Shown here: positions 36,102-45,325 of the stretch, one piece after another
Numbering within the stretch: the first letter of the stretch is position 1
How the letters are laid out: every line of letters begins with the position of its first letter
Assembly: GCA_016794505.1 (NCBI GenBank)
Contig: JAEUJZ010000078.1
Span: 124,001 to 188,000 of the forward strand
DNA from: Myxococcales bacterium
Lineage (GTDB): Bacteria; Myxococcota_A; Polyangia; Palsa-1104; JAEUJZ01
Direction of reading: 5' to 3'
Length of the DNA stretch: 64,000 bases
Notes under the pieces: generated by a model
Seen by the model: only the letters and a program-made list of their open reading frames with translations
What the model was told of the DNA's origin: nothing
The model's database searches: none
Translations under genes and position numbers: made by a program

Positions 36102-36413
36102 ATGGCTCGCTCGATTAAGAAAGGTCCGTTCGTCGACAAGCACCTCCTCAGCAAGGTGGTCGAGGCGAACCGTAGCAAGTCGAAGAAGGTCATCAAGACC
36201 TGGTCGCGACGTTCGACAGTCACTCCCGAGATGGTCGGACTCACATTCGCGGTCCATCAGGGTAAGAAGTTCATCCCGGTCTTTGTGACCGAGAACATGG
36301 TCGGGCATAAGCTCGGCGAGTTTGCGCCTACGCGAACCTTCCACGGTCACTCCGGGGACCGGAAGGCGAAGACAGCGGCGCCTGCGAAGCCGGCGGCCCC
36401 GGCCAAGAAGTAG
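36102..36413 (+). CDS. rpsS: 30S ribosomal protein S19
   Basis: 103 residues. The body is standard (MARSIKKGPFVDKHLL; VGHKLGEFAPTRTFHGH). The C-terminus carries an extra Lys/Ala/Pro tail of about ten residues. S19 forms the 30S head with S13. Confidence 0.96.
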   Translation: MARSIKKGPFVDKHLLSKVVEANRSKSKKVIKTWSRRSTVTPEMVGLTFAVHQGKKFIPVFVTENMVGHKLGEFAPTRTFHGHSGDRKAKTAAPAKPAAPAKK

Positions 36414-36440
36414 CACTTCGGTGCTCGGTAGAAGGACGCC

Positions 36441-36776
36441 ATGGAAGCCAAGGCCGTTCTGAGACAAGTTCGAATCTCGCCTCGTAAGATGCGCATCATT
36501 GCCAATCTGGTGCGAGGCCGCCGCGTGGACGACGCAATGGCAATGCTGAAGAGCACGCCGAAGCGGAGTGGTGAAGTCATCCGCAAGCTGTTGCTTTCGG
36601 CCGTCGCCAATGCGGAGCACAAAGGCCAGACTGATGTTGACTCGCTTGTGGTGCGCGGCTGCACCATTGATAACGGGCCAATCATCAAGCGCTGGATGGC
36701 CCGCGCAATGGGTCGTGCTAACCGCATTCAGCGACGCACCAGCAATGTCACCATCGTCGTCAGTCAGGCAGAGTAG
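36441..36776 (+). CDS. rplV: 50S ribosomal protein L22
   Basis: 111 residues with ISPRKMRIIANLVRGRRVDDA and the tunnel beta-hairpin ending in MGRANRIQRRTSNVTIVVS. It lies in the normal order after rpsS, with GAAGGACGCC before the ATG. Confidence 0.96.
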   Translation: MEAKAVLRQVRISPRKMRIIANLVRGRRVDDAMAMLKSTPKRSGEVIRKLLLSAVANAEHKGQTDVDSLVVRGCTIDNGPIIKRWMARAMGRANRIQRRTSNVTIVVSQAE

Positions 36777-36806
36777 CCACAGAAGAAAGACTGGAAAGTA
36801 GGCGCA

Positions 36807-37454
36807 ATGGGCCAGAAAACGCATCCCATCGGATTCCGCCTCGGCGTAATCAAGAGCTGGACCTCGAAGTGGTACGAGGAAAAGAACTACGCCAAGTGGC
36901 TGCACGAGGACATCAAGCTCCGTAATGAAATCCGCAAGAAGCTAGCGCACGCTGGCATTGCAGGCGTCGAGATTGAGCGGGCCGCCAACAAGGCCAAGAT
37001 CAACATCTATACTGCGCGTCCCGGCATCGTCATCGGTAAGCGTGGCGCTGGAGTTGAGCAGCTAAAGAAGGACATTCAGGCGCTGACGGAGAACGAGGTC
37101 TTCCTAAATATCCAGGAGGTCCGCAAGGCGGAGACCAATGCGCAACTCGTGGCGGAGAATATCGCTACGCAGCTTGAGCGCCGCGTTGCCTTTCGTCGGG
37201 CGATGAAGAAGGCCATTCAGACCGCCATGAAGTTCGGCGCCAAGGGCATTCGCGTGTCCTCGTCGGGGCGTCTTGGTGGCGCTGAGATGGCTCGGTACGA
37301 GTGGTATCGCGAGGGGCGTGTGCCGCTGCACACGCTGCGCGCAGACATCGATTTCGGTTTTGCAGAAGCCCACACCACGTACGGCGTCATCGGCGTGAAG
37401 TGCTGGATCTTCAAGGGTGAGGTTCTTCCCACCCGCTCTGCACCCAAGGCTTAG
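36807..37454 (+). CDS. rpsC: 30S ribosomal protein S3
   Basis: 215 residues. It opens MGQKTHPIGFRLGVIKSWTS and contains the KH motif ARPGIVIGKRGAGVEQL and the C-terminal GRLGGAEMAR. S3 shapes the mRNA entry site. Confidence 0.97.
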   Translation: MGQKTHPIGFRLGVIKSWTSKWYEEKNYAKWLHEDIKLRNEIRKKLAHAGIAGVEIERAANKAKINIYTARPGIVIGKRGAGVEQLKKDIQALTENEVFLNIQEVRKAETNAQLVAENIATQLERRVAFRRAMKKAIQTAMKFGAKGIRVSSSGRLGGAEMARYEWYREGRVPLHTLRADIDFGFAEAHTTYGVIGVKCWIFKGEVLPTRSAPKA

Positions 37455-37470
37455 GAACAGGTAAGCATCC

Positions 37471-37883
<413 letters not shown>

Positions 37884-37887
<4 letters not shown>

Positions 37888-38111
37888 AGCGGACCGCTCT
37901 CGTTCGTGAGATCCGTGAGTCGTCTGAAGACGAGCTCCGCGGACGGCTCGGTCGACTAGAGACTCAGCTGTTCAAGCTGCGCCTCAAGCACTCGACCAAT
38001 CAAATTGAAAACACCAGCCAGATTCGTAGCACTCGTCGCGAGATCGCGTGCGTGATGACGATCATGGCCGAGCGGCGTCGTGCCAAGCAAGCCGACGCGA
38101 AGCAGTCCTAG
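37884..38111 (+). CDS. rpmC: 50S ribosomal protein L29
   Basis: 75 residues from GTG. It is the two-helix L29 fold with LFKLRLKHSTNQIENTSQIR. L29 lies at the tunnel exit beside L23. Translation is coupled to rplP by the GTGA overlap. Confidence 0.94.
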
Positions 38112-38133
38112 CGATAGGCCCTAGGCAATCAAA

Positions 38134-38571
38134 ATGAGTACGCAGAAAAGCCCGGCCCAAGCCGCAACCGGCACATCGACGAAGGCTACCTCGAAGTCCA
38201 CTGTTGCCAAGGCAGCAAAAGCTGCTGCTCCTGCGCAGGAGACGCCTATGGCGCAGCCTAGCAAGAGCGATCCTGCAAAGGCTGCCGCCTCGGCTCAGAG
38301 TGCAGATGACGAGCGAGGCAGTCGTCGCCACATGATCGGTGTCGTGACCTCGGACAAGATGAACAAGACCGTGGTCGTGCAGGTGACACGCCGCGTGCGT
38401 GAGCCCAAGTTTGGCAAGTACACGGTGCATCAGGCCAAGTACAAGGCTCACTCCGAGGACAACGGGGCCCATGTTGGGGACAAGGTTGAGATCGTGGAGT
38501 CTCGTCCTCTATCCAAGGACAAACGCTGGCGCGTTGTGAAGTTGATTGAGCGCGCCCGCCGTGCGCAGTAG
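38134..38571 (+). CDS. rpsQ: 30S ribosomal protein S17 with long N-terminal extension
   Basis: 145 residues against the usual 80-90. The OB-fold core begins at about residue 67 (MIGVVTSDKMNKTVVVQV). Residues 1-66 form a disordered Ala/Lys/Ser/Thr-rich extension. A shorter start at the core Met (about 38332) cannot be excluded, but no ribosome-binding site is obvious there, and the same kind of tail occurs in L5. Confidence 0.9.
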   Translation: MSTQKSPAQAATGTSTKATSKSTVAKAAKAAAPAQETPMAQPSKSDPAKAAASAQSADDERGSRRHMIGVVTSDKMNKTVVVQVTRRVREPKFGKYTVHQAKYKAHSEDNGAHVGDKVEIVESRPLSKDKRWRVVKLIERARRAQ

Positions 38572-38663
38572 TTCCGTGATATAAGGTGCGGCACCGCGGG
38601 CAGAGAGTCCGCGATCCCTCCTGAAATGAGACGGCTACAAACCGTTCGCTTGTTAGGTTTGCC

Positions 38664-39032
38664 ATGATTCAGATGACCACCATTCTCGATGTCGCCGACA
38701 ACTCGGGTGCAAAGAAGGTCTTTTGCATCAAGGTACTAGGCGGCTCGAAGCGAAAGTACGCTTCTCTCGGAGACGTGATTGTTGTCTCGGTGAAAGAAGC
38801 GATTCCAAACGCCAAGGTAAAGAAGGGCGACGTGGCCAAGGCGGTCATCGTTCGCACAGCCAAAGAGGTCGCGCGACCGGATGGGACGTACATCCGCTTT
38901 GACACGAACTCTGCCGTGCTGATCAACAAAGAGAACGAGCCGCTTGGGACCCGTATTTTCGGCCCTGTTGCTCGTGAGCTTCGCGCCAAGAAGTTCATGA
39001 AGATCATTTCGCTGGCGCCAGAGGTGCTCTAA
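38664..39032 (+). CDS. rplN: 50S ribosomal protein L14
   Basis: 122 residues, canonical, with TILDVADNSGAKKV and the C-terminal FGPVARELRAKKFMKIISLA. Its stop shares a base with the rplX ATG. Confidence 0.97.
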   Translation: MIQMTTILDVADNSGAKKVFCIKVLGGSKRKYASLGDVIVVSVKEAIPNAKVKKGDVAKAVIVRTAKEVARPDGTYIRFDTNSAVLINKENEPLGTRIFGPVARELRAKKFMKIISLAPEVL

Positions 39033-39349
39033 TGCAGCGCATTCGAAAGGGTGACCTGGTCGAGGTCATCGCCGGCAAAGAGAAGGGCAAGCGAGCGCGG
39101 GTGCTTCGCGTGCTGCAAAAGACGCAGCGAGTTGTCTTGGAGCGCCTGACCATGGTGAAGCGGCACACCAAGCCGACCCAGAGCAATCAGGGCGGCATCC
39201 TAGAGAAGGAAGGTACCATTCACCTCTCGAACGTGATGCCGATAGACCCAGGGACAGACAAGCCGACGCGCGTGAAAATCCTTGCCAAGGATGGTGCACG
39301 CTTCCGGGCTGGCAAGTCCGGCACGGTCATCGAGGCAGAGAAAAAGTAG
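39032..39349 (+). CDS. rplX: 50S ribosomal protein L24
   Basis: 105 residues with the KOW motif near the start (IRKGDLVEVIAGKEKGKRAR) and GGILEKEGTIHLSNVM. It starts one base inside the rplN stop codon. Confidence 0.95.
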   Translation: MQRIRKGDLVEVIAGKEKGKRARVLRVLQKTQRVVLERLTMVKRHTKPTQSNQGGILEKEGTIHLSNVMPIDPGTDKPTRVKILAKDGARFRAGKSGTVIEAEKK

Positions 39350-39432
39350 CGACCTAGAGCGGTTCGGGACCCGTTGCATATCACGATGCCCACTGGGAGT
39401 GGTCTTCAGCGACGGAAGCGAACGGAGTAATC

Positions 39433-40179
39433 ATGGCAGACGCAAAGAACGAGAAGCCCGCCAAGAAAGAAGCAGCGGCGAAGGATGCGCCGAAGACTGC
39501 TCCGGCTAAAGAGGGCGCCAAAGAAGCAAAGGAACCTAAGGCTGCAGCCAAGGCAGCAGGCGGCGGCAAGGGTCGTGATAAGGGCAGGATCGATGGTACG
39601 CCCAACGCTACGGCCGAAGATCAGATCAAGCGCTCGGCGCCGCCCCGCCTGCGTCAGCTTTATGACAAGGAAGTGGCCCCCAAACTCATGAAGGAGTTTG
39701 GGTACAGCAACAAGAATCAAGTGCCGCGTCTAGTGAAGATCACGCTGAACATGGGCTTGGGTGAGGCGATAGGGAATCCCAAGATCATCGACCATGCCGT
39801 CGAAGAGATGCGGTCGGTGACGGGTCAGCAGCCGGTGGTCACCAAGGCTAAGAAGTCGATCGCGACGTTTAAGCTCCGCGAGGGGCAGAAGATCGGCTGC
39901 ATGACGACGCTCCGACGCGAGCGAATGTGGGAGTTCTTCGATCGCTTGGTCTCGTTTGCGATGCCGCGTGTTCGTGACTTCAAGGGAATTTCGCCGCGCT
40001 CGTTCGATGGCCGTGGCAACTTCTCGATGGGCGTTCGCGAGCAGATCATCTTCCCTGAGATCAACTACGACAAGATCGACAAGATCAAGGGTCTCAACAT
40101 CACCATCGTCTCGACTGCGAGAACCGATGAAGAGGGACGCGCGCTGCTGCGCCACCTCGGAATGCCGTTCAGGAGCTAA
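39433..40179 (+). CDS. rplE: 50S ribosomal protein L5 with long N-terminal extension
   Basis: 248 residues against about 180. Residues 1 to about 70 are an Ala/Lys/Glu-rich disordered tail; the L5 core follows (RLRQLYDKEVAPKLMKEFGY onward, with TKAKKSIATFKLREGQKIGC). The upstream start is well supported: GGAG lies five bases before the ATG at 39433. L5 binds 5S rRNA. Confidence 0.92.
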   Translation: MADAKNEKPAKKEAAAKDAPKTAPAKEGAKEAKEPKAAAKAAGGGKGRDKGRIDGTPNATAEDQIKRSAPPRLRQLYDKEVAPKLMKEFGYSNKNQVPRLVKITLNMGLGEAIGNPKIIDHAVEEMRSVTGQQPVVTKAKKSIATFKLREGQKIGCMTTLRRERMWEFFDRLVSFAMPRVRDFKGISPRSFDGRGNFSMGVREQIIFPEINYDKIDKIKGLNITIVSTARTDEEGRALLRHLGMPFRS

Positions 40180-40182
40180 CCT

Positions 40183-40401
40183 ATGGCCCGTCTTGCGAAG
40201 CAATGGCGTGCAGAGAACAACGTCTTCAAGTTCAAGAAAGTCGATAAGAACGGCAACGTCAGCTCCGTCCGGCAGCGCAATCGCTGCGCCTCGTGCGGAC
40301 GTCCGCGCGGGTTTATGCGCAAGTTCCAGCTGTGCCGCATCTGCTTCCGCAAGATGGCGTCGCGTGGTGAGATCCCCGGCGTCGTCAAGTCGAGCTGGTA
40401 G
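40183..40401 (+). CDS. rpsN: 30S ribosomal protein S14, zinc-binding type
   Basis: 72 residues. The C-terminal half has the four zinc Cys (CASC ... CRIC) and ends GEIPGVVKSSW. The N-terminus is about ten residues longer than the standard 61-residue zinc form. It begins three bases after rplE. Confidence 0.94.
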   Translation: MARLAKQWRAENNVFKFKKVDKNGNVSSVRQRNRCASCGRPRGFMRKFQLCRICFRKMASRGEIPGVVKSSW

Positions 40402-40421
40402 CCAGGCCCTACGGTGAGAAA

Positions 40422-40814
40422 ATGACCGATCCAATTGGCGATATGCTGACGAGAATCCGCAATGCCATGATGGCGCGGAAAGAGACAGTCACGCTGCCAG
40501 CATCGAATCTCAAAGAGCGAGTAGCGGAGATTCTGCGCGACGAGGGCTATGTCCAGTCTGTGGCGCGCGGGACGACCGATCAAGGCAGCGTTCTAACCAT
40601 AGGCCTACGCTATGGGCAGGACAATCAGCACGCGATTCAGTCGATGCGCCGTGTTTCGCGGCCCGGCCAGCGAATTTACGTCCGACACACGGCGATCCCG
40701 CGGGTTCGCTCGGGGCTCGGTGTATCGATCCTGTCCACCTCGCGTGGCGTTCTGACGGACCGTCAGGCACGCAAGCTCGGCGTGGGTGGCGAGTTGCTGT
40801 GTGAGGTCTGGTAA
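40422..40814 (+). CDS. rpsH: 30S ribosomal protein S8
   Basis: 130 residues: MTDPIGDMLTRIRNAMMARK at the start and SRGVLTDRQARKLGVGGELL at the end, both canonical. S8 is the translational repressor of spc operons in E. coli. It overlaps rplF by one base. Confidence 0.97.
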   Translation: MTDPIGDMLTRIRNAMMARKETVTLPASNLKERVAEILRDEGYVQSVARGTTDQGSVLTIGLRYGQDNQHAIQSMRRVSRPGQRIYVRHTAIPRVRSGLGVSILSTSRGVLTDRQARKLGVGGELLCEVW

Positions 40815-41383
40815 TGTCTCGCATCGGAAAGAAGCCGGTCCCAGTTCCTTCCGGCGTAAATGTCACCATCAAGGACTCGCTGATCGCTATCAAGGGCCCT
40901 AAGGGCGAACTCAAACGTTCTGTGCCCGCAGGTGTCAGCGCGAAGCTCGAGGCTGGCCATGTCCAGGTCTCGCGCCAGGGTGATGGCCGCGAAGAGCGCG
41001 CCAGGCACGGCCTGTTGCGTGCGCTTGTGGCCAACATGGTCAAAGGCGTCACCGACGGCTATACCCGTCAGCTTGAAATCAATGGCGTTGGGTACCGAGC
41101 AGAAGTCGTCGGTGGCAAAGTCAACTTGGTTGTGGGTCTGTCACATCCGGTGGAGTTTTCTCTTCCGACAGGTGTCGCCGCCAAAGCCGAGAAGGTAAAG
41201 AGTACGGTGAACAGCGGCCAGGACGCCGTGTTGCTCACGCTGACGGGGACGGACAAAGAGGTAGTGGGCCAACTGGCTGCACGCATCCGCAATGTCCGCC
41301 CGCCAGAGCCATACAAAGGCAAGGGCATCAAGTACCTGGAAGAGACGCTTCGTCGCAAGGTTGGTAAGACCGGCGCAAGCTGA
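40814..41383 (+). CDS. rplF: 50S ribosomal protein L6
   Basis: 189 residues with MSRIGKKPVPVPSGV and the C-terminal signature RPPEPYKGKGIKY. L6 sits near the sarcin-ricin loop, where EF-Tu and EF-G bind. The following 113 bases hold no gene. Confidence 0.97.
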   Translation: MSRIGKKPVPVPSGVNVTIKDSLIAIKGPKGELKRSVPAGVSAKLEAGHVQVSRQGDGREERARHGLLRALVANMVKGVTDGYTRQLEINGVGYRAEVVGGKVNLVVGLSHPVEFSLPTGVAAKAEKVKSTVNSGQDAVLLTLTGTDKEVVGQLAARIRNVRPPEPYKGKGIKYLEETLRRKVGKTGAS

Positions 41384-41496
41384 TTCCGCTCGTTGGGGAT
41401 TTCCCACTTCCGTAATACGCCTGCTGCATGGCGCGGTGTTTCCTGCCCGAGAGGGAGCCGCTGTCTTGACACGGGCAGTTTAGACACGGTGAGAAC

Positions 41497-41859
41497 ATGT
41501 CAGCGACGAAGATTGATGCGCGGCTCAAGCGCAAGAAGTCCATTCGCAAGCGCATACAGGGCACAATGGAGCGCCCCCGACTTTCGGTGTTTCGCTCCAC
41601 CAAGCACATCTATGCGCAGGTCATTGATGATGACAAGCAAACCACTCTAGCTTCAGCGTCGTCGCTAGAGCCCGAGCTAGAAGCCTCGTTGAAGGGCCTC
41701 AAAAAACGGGATCGGGCGAAGCACATCGGCAAGCTAATCGCTCAGCGTTGCCTATCCAAAGGCGTCTCACAGGTCGTCTTTGACCGCAATGGCTTCATCT
41801 ATCACGGCCGTGTCTCGGCGCTCGCTGACGGTGCGCGCGAGGGCGGACTCAAGTTCTAG
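41497..41859 (+). CDS. rplR: 50S ribosomal protein L18
   Basis: 120 residues with RPRLSVFRSTKHIYAQVIDD and the C-terminal GRVSALADGAREGGLKF. It binds 5S rRNA with L5. Confidence 0.96.
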   Translation: MSATKIDARLKRKKSIRKRIQGTMERPRLSVFRSTKHIYAQVIDDDKQTTLASASSLEPELEASLKGLKKRDRAKHIGKLIAQRCLSKGVSQVVFDRNGFIYHGRVSALADGAREGGLKF

Positions 41860-41868
41860 GAGACCAGC

Positions 41869-42375
41869 GTGGCGATCAATTTCAGCGAAGTGGGCGAGCT
41901 AAAAGACCGCGTCGTCTACATCAACCGCGTTGCCAAGGTCGTGAAGGGTGGCCGCCGCTTTAGCTTTTCAGCGCTGGTGGTCGTGGGCGATGGCAATGGT
42001 CATGTCGGCGCCGGTCTCGGCAAGGCCAATGAAGTACCCGAAGCCATCCGTAAAGCCACAGACCAGGCCAAGAAGGGCCTCTTCAAGATTCCTCTGACCG
42101 ACGGTCGTACGATCCCGCATGAGACCATCGGAGAGTTTGGGTCGGGTCGCGTTTTGTTGCGGCCTGCATCGCCCGGTACGGGAGTCATCGCGGGCGGGGC
42201 CGCTCGCGCAATGCTCGAAGTTGCAGGCATTCAGGACATCCTGACGAAGTGCATCGGCACGTCGAACCCGCACAACGTTGTGCATGCCACGACTCAGGCC
42301 CTGCAAGGGCTGCACGCGCCGGATGAAGTTGCGCGTCGTCGTGGTAAGACCGTCGAGCAACTGCATAGCAGCTAG
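41869..42375 (+). CDS. rpsE: 30S ribosomal protein S5
   Basis: 168 residues from a GTG preceded by TAGGAGA. It has KDRVVYINRVAKVVKGGRRF and the double-stranded-RNA-binding-like C-terminus with NPHNVVHATTQAL. S5 contributes to mRNA unwinding and decoding fidelity. Confidence 0.97.
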   Translation: MAINFSEVGELKDRVVYINRVAKVVKGGRRFSFSALVVVGDGNGHVGAGLGKANEVPEAIRKATDQAKKGLFKIPLTDGRTIPHETIGEFGSGRVLLRPASPGTGVIAGGAARAMLEVAGIQDILTKCIGTSNPHNVVHATTQALQGLHAPDEVARRRGKTVEQLHSS

Positions 42376-42459
42376 AGCATCACGCAGCTGGGGCGCATGT
42401 GCATTCATCGCGCATATGCTGCCCTGTGCGGCCCATCGCAATAAACAAGGGAACTTATC

Positions 42460-42645
42460 ATGGCGCTGAAGCTGAAAGTGACTTTGATCCGCAGCGGCAT
42501 CAATCGCCCTGAGGATCAGAAGCAGACCATCAAGGCGCTTGGACTGACCAAGATGCACCGCTCCAACGTCCTCAAAGACACAGATGCTGTGCGTGGCATG
42601 ATCCGCAAGGTATCGCACTTGGTAAAGGTCGAGCCCGTCGAGTAA
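42460..42645 (+). CDS. rpmD: 50S ribosomal protein L30
   Basis: 61 residues, canonical: LKVTLIRSGINRPEDQKQTI and LTKMHRSNVLKDTDAVRGMI. It lies between rpsE and rplO as usual. Confidence 0.95.
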   Translation: MALKLKVTLIRSGINRPEDQKQTIKALGLTKMHRSNVLKDTDAVRGMIRKVSHLVKVEPVE

Positions 42646-42693
42646 ACGCAGATCGACGTCGCCGCTTGTGCGTGCGTCGCGAAGGATAGAACA

Positions 42694-43215
42694 ATGGGTA
42701 CAACGCTACATACCCTGGCTCCGAACGAAGGAGCAACCAAGCCCCGCAAGCGCGTGGGGCGAGGCCATGGTTCTGGCACGCACAAGACCAGTGGCCGCGG
42801 CACCAAGGGCCAGAAGGCTCGAACCGGTCACCACGGTATTCCCAAGCCCGGTTTTGAAGGCGGGCAGACAGCCATGGCGCGCCGCCTGCCGAAGCGCGGT
42901 TTCAACAACCCCTTCCGTCGGGAAGTATTTGCCATCAACCTGGGTGATATCGCAGCCCGCTTTGGGCAGTCGAATGCGGCGGTTGGCGTGGATGCTCTCA
43001 AGGACGCGGGGATGGTGCCTCGGTCTGCCAAGATCGTGAAGATTCTGGGCAGCGTCCGCGAGGGGCAGACGGTACCGACGGGCCTAAAGGTATCGGCACA
43101 CCTGATCTCGGCCTCTGCGAAGGAACACCTTGAGAAAGCTAAAGGCTCCTTCGAAGTGCTCGCTTTGCATGTGCCGAAGCCTGTAAAGCGGCCTGAGAAG
43201 AAAAAGAAGAAGTAA
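42694..43215 (+). CDS. rplO: 50S ribosomal protein L15
   Basis: 173 residues. The Gly/Arg-rich N-terminus contains RKRVGRGHGSGTHKTSGRG and the globular part follows. It ends in a run of five Lys, making it about 20-25 residues longer than average. Confidence 0.95.
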   Translation: MGTTLHTLAPNEGATKPRKRVGRGHGSGTHKTSGRGTKGQKARTGHHGIPKPGFEGGQTAMARRLPKRGFNNPFRREVFAINLGDIAARFGQSNAAVGVDALKDAGMVPRSAKIVKILGSVREGQTVPTGLKVSAHLISASAKEHLEKAKGSFEVLALHVPKPVKRPEKKKKK

Positions 43216-43283
43216 TCCCTTCACTGCGCGGCTCAACTGTTGGTGCTACCGGCGCCAACGATGGGCTGCGACAAAGAGAAGAA

Positions 43284-44618
43284 ATGGCGTCGAACATCGC
43301 CAACATTGCCAAGATCCCCGAGCTGCGGAAGAGAATCTTTTTCACGCTGGCTCTGCTCGCGGTCTATCGCATCGGGGTCTTTGTCACCGTGCCGGGCGTC
43401 GATCGCCAGGTGATGAAGAACATTTTGAAGTCCGCCTCGGGTTCGTTCCTGGGGTTGCTCAACATGTTCTCTGGTGGCGCACTAGAGCAGCTCTCGATCT
43501 TCGCGCTGGGCATCATGCCCTATATCAGCTCGTCGATCATTCTGCAGCTGTTGACGGTCGTGTTGCCGGTGTTGGATCGCTTGCAGAAAGAGGGCGAACA
43601 AGGGCGCCGGAAGATCAATCAATACACTCGATACGGCACCATCGTTATCTCACTGGTGCAGGCGTTCTTTATTGCGCGCTGGCTAGAAGGCAATAATCGC
43701 AGCTTCTCCCAGTTCGGGTCCGTGGTGCTCAATCCCGGTTTGGGGTTTGAGCTCCTCACGATGATTACGCTGACCACGGGAACGGCCTTTATTATGTGGC
43801 TAGGAGAGCAGATTACCGAGCGGGGTATAGGCAACGGGATCTCTCTGATCATTTTTGCCGGCATCGTAGCCCGGTTCCCAGACGCAATGACGCAGCTCTT
43901 TCAGAAGTCCTCATCCCAAGGGGATATGACGGTCTTCGAGCTGTTCTTGGTTGGTGGCATCGTCGTGGCGGTTATCGCGGCGATCATCTTCTTCGAGCGT
44001 GGATACCGCAAAATTCCGGTCCAATACGCAAAGCGTGTGGTAGGCCGGAAGGTCTACGGTGGACAGTCGACTCACCTTCCGTTGAAGATCAACGTCGCAG
44101 GGGTTATCCCGCCGATCTTCGCTTCGTCCATCCTGTTGTTTCCTGCGCAGCTTGCGGGATTCGTTCAGTCATCGTGGATGCAGCGGGCGGCCGATGTTCT
44201 GAACCCTGGTGACTGGCGATACAATGCCCTGTACATCGGGCTCATTATCTTCTTTTGCTACTTCTATACGGCCGTCACCTTCAATCCAGTCGACATCGCC
44301 GACAACATGAAGAAGTACGGTGGTTTTATCCCAGGCATTCGACCAGGGAAAAAGACGGCGGAATACATCGATCGCGTTCTGACGCGATTGACGTTTGGCG
44401 GCGCGCTTTACATCTCTGCGGTCTGCGTGTTGCCAACGTTTATGCAGCAGAAGTTCAAAGTGCCGTTCTACTTCGGCGGTACTTCGCTACTGATCGTCGT
44501 CGGGGTGGCCCTCGATACAGTGCAGCAGATTGAGAGTCACCTCATCACTCGCAACTACGAAAACGTAACGGGTCCTAAGGGCCCGCGGATTCGTGGTCGG
44601 ATTACCCGCGGACGCTAG
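43284..44618 (+). CDS. secY: preprotein translocase subunit SecY
   Basis: 444 residues with ten hydrophobic helices, including the signature IFALGIMPYISSSIILQLL and the cytoplasmic loop ERGYRKIPVQYAKRVVG. It is the channel of the Sec translocon and partners SecE from the earlier part of the block. Confidence 0.97.
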   Translation: MASNIANIAKIPELRKRIFFTLALLAVYRIGVFVTVPGVDRQVMKNILKSASGSFLGLLNMFSGGALEQLSIFALGIMPYISSSIILQLLTVVLPVLDRLQKEGEQGRRKINQYTRYGTIVISLVQAFFIARWLEGNNRSFSQFGSVVLNPGLGFELLTMITLTTGTAFIMWLGEQITERGIGNGISLIIFAGIVARFPDAMTQLFQKSSSQGDMTVFELFLVGGIVVAVIAAIIFFERGYRKIPVQYAKRVVGRKVYGGQSTHLPLKINVAGVIPPIFASSILLFPAQLAGFVQSSWMQRAADVLNPGDWRYNALYIGLIIFFCYFYTAVTFNPVDIADNMKKYGGFIPGIRPGKKTAEYIDRVLTRLTFGGALYISAVCVLPTFMQQKFKVPFYFGGTSLLIVVGVALDTVQQIESHLITRNYENVTGPKGPRIRGRITRGR

Positions 44619-44636
44619 CCGGATTTGGATAGAACG

Positions 44637-45293
44637 ATGCAGCACAACATCTATCTGTTTGGGGCGCCGGGGGCAGGCAAGGGAACGCAGGCACAGCTCT
44701 TGTCCGAGAAGTTGGGAATTCCACAACTTTCCACGGGTGACATGCTGCGCGCTGCTCGCAAGGAAGGCAGCGAGCTGGGCAATCGTGTCGCGGCGTTGAT
44801 GGACGCAGGTCAGCTCGTGCCAGACGAAGTCGTGATCGAGCTGGTGAAGCAGAGGTTGGCGCGTCCCGATCATCAGGCCGGCGTCATCCTTGATGGCTTT
44901 CCGCGCACCATCAAGCAAGCCGAGGCCTTGGATACCATGTTTGCCTCGACTGGCCGCGCGCCCCTGCAAGTGATTTCCGTCGAGGTGCCATTCGATGAGA
45001 TTCGCCGCCGCCTCGCTGGGCGTCGCTGGTGCAGTCGCTGCAATGGCACGTTTCATGTCACCGACAATCCGCCACGGCCGGGCCATGTTCCTGGCTGCGA
45101 TGTGAGTTCGTGCCCACTGGAAGTTCGTACCGACGATCGCCCCGAAGCGATCGAGAAACGCCTTCAGGCGTATAGCCAGCAGACGGCTCCGCTCATGGAC
45201 TACTACCGACAGCGAGGAGTGCTTCGCGCTGTGCAGGGTACCGGTCCAATTCAAGAAATCTTCGCAGCTCTGCAGGCCTGCCTGTCGGCCTAG
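44637..45293 (+). CDS. adk: adenylate kinase
   Basis: 218 residues from the ATG at 44637; a TTG 12 bases upstream is in frame but less likely. It has the P-loop GAPGAGKGTQA, DGFPRT, and a long LID with Cys pairs (CSRC ... CDVSSC) that probably binds zinc. It converts AMP + ATP to two ADP. Confidence 0.95.
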   Translation: MQHNIYLFGAPGAGKGTQAQLLSEKLGIPQLSTGDMLRAARKEGSELGNRVAALMDAGQLVPDEVVIELVKQRLARPDHQAGVILDGFPRTIKQAEALDTMFASTGRAPLQVISVEVPFDEIRRRLAGRRWCSRCNGTFHVTDNPPRPGHVPGCDVSSCPLEVRTDDRPEAIEKRLQAYSQQTAPLMDYYRQRGVLRAVQGTGPIQEIFAALQACLSA

Positions 45294-45325
45294 TGGCCTT
45301 CTGGGTCGCGCCCTTCCTCTCTTGA

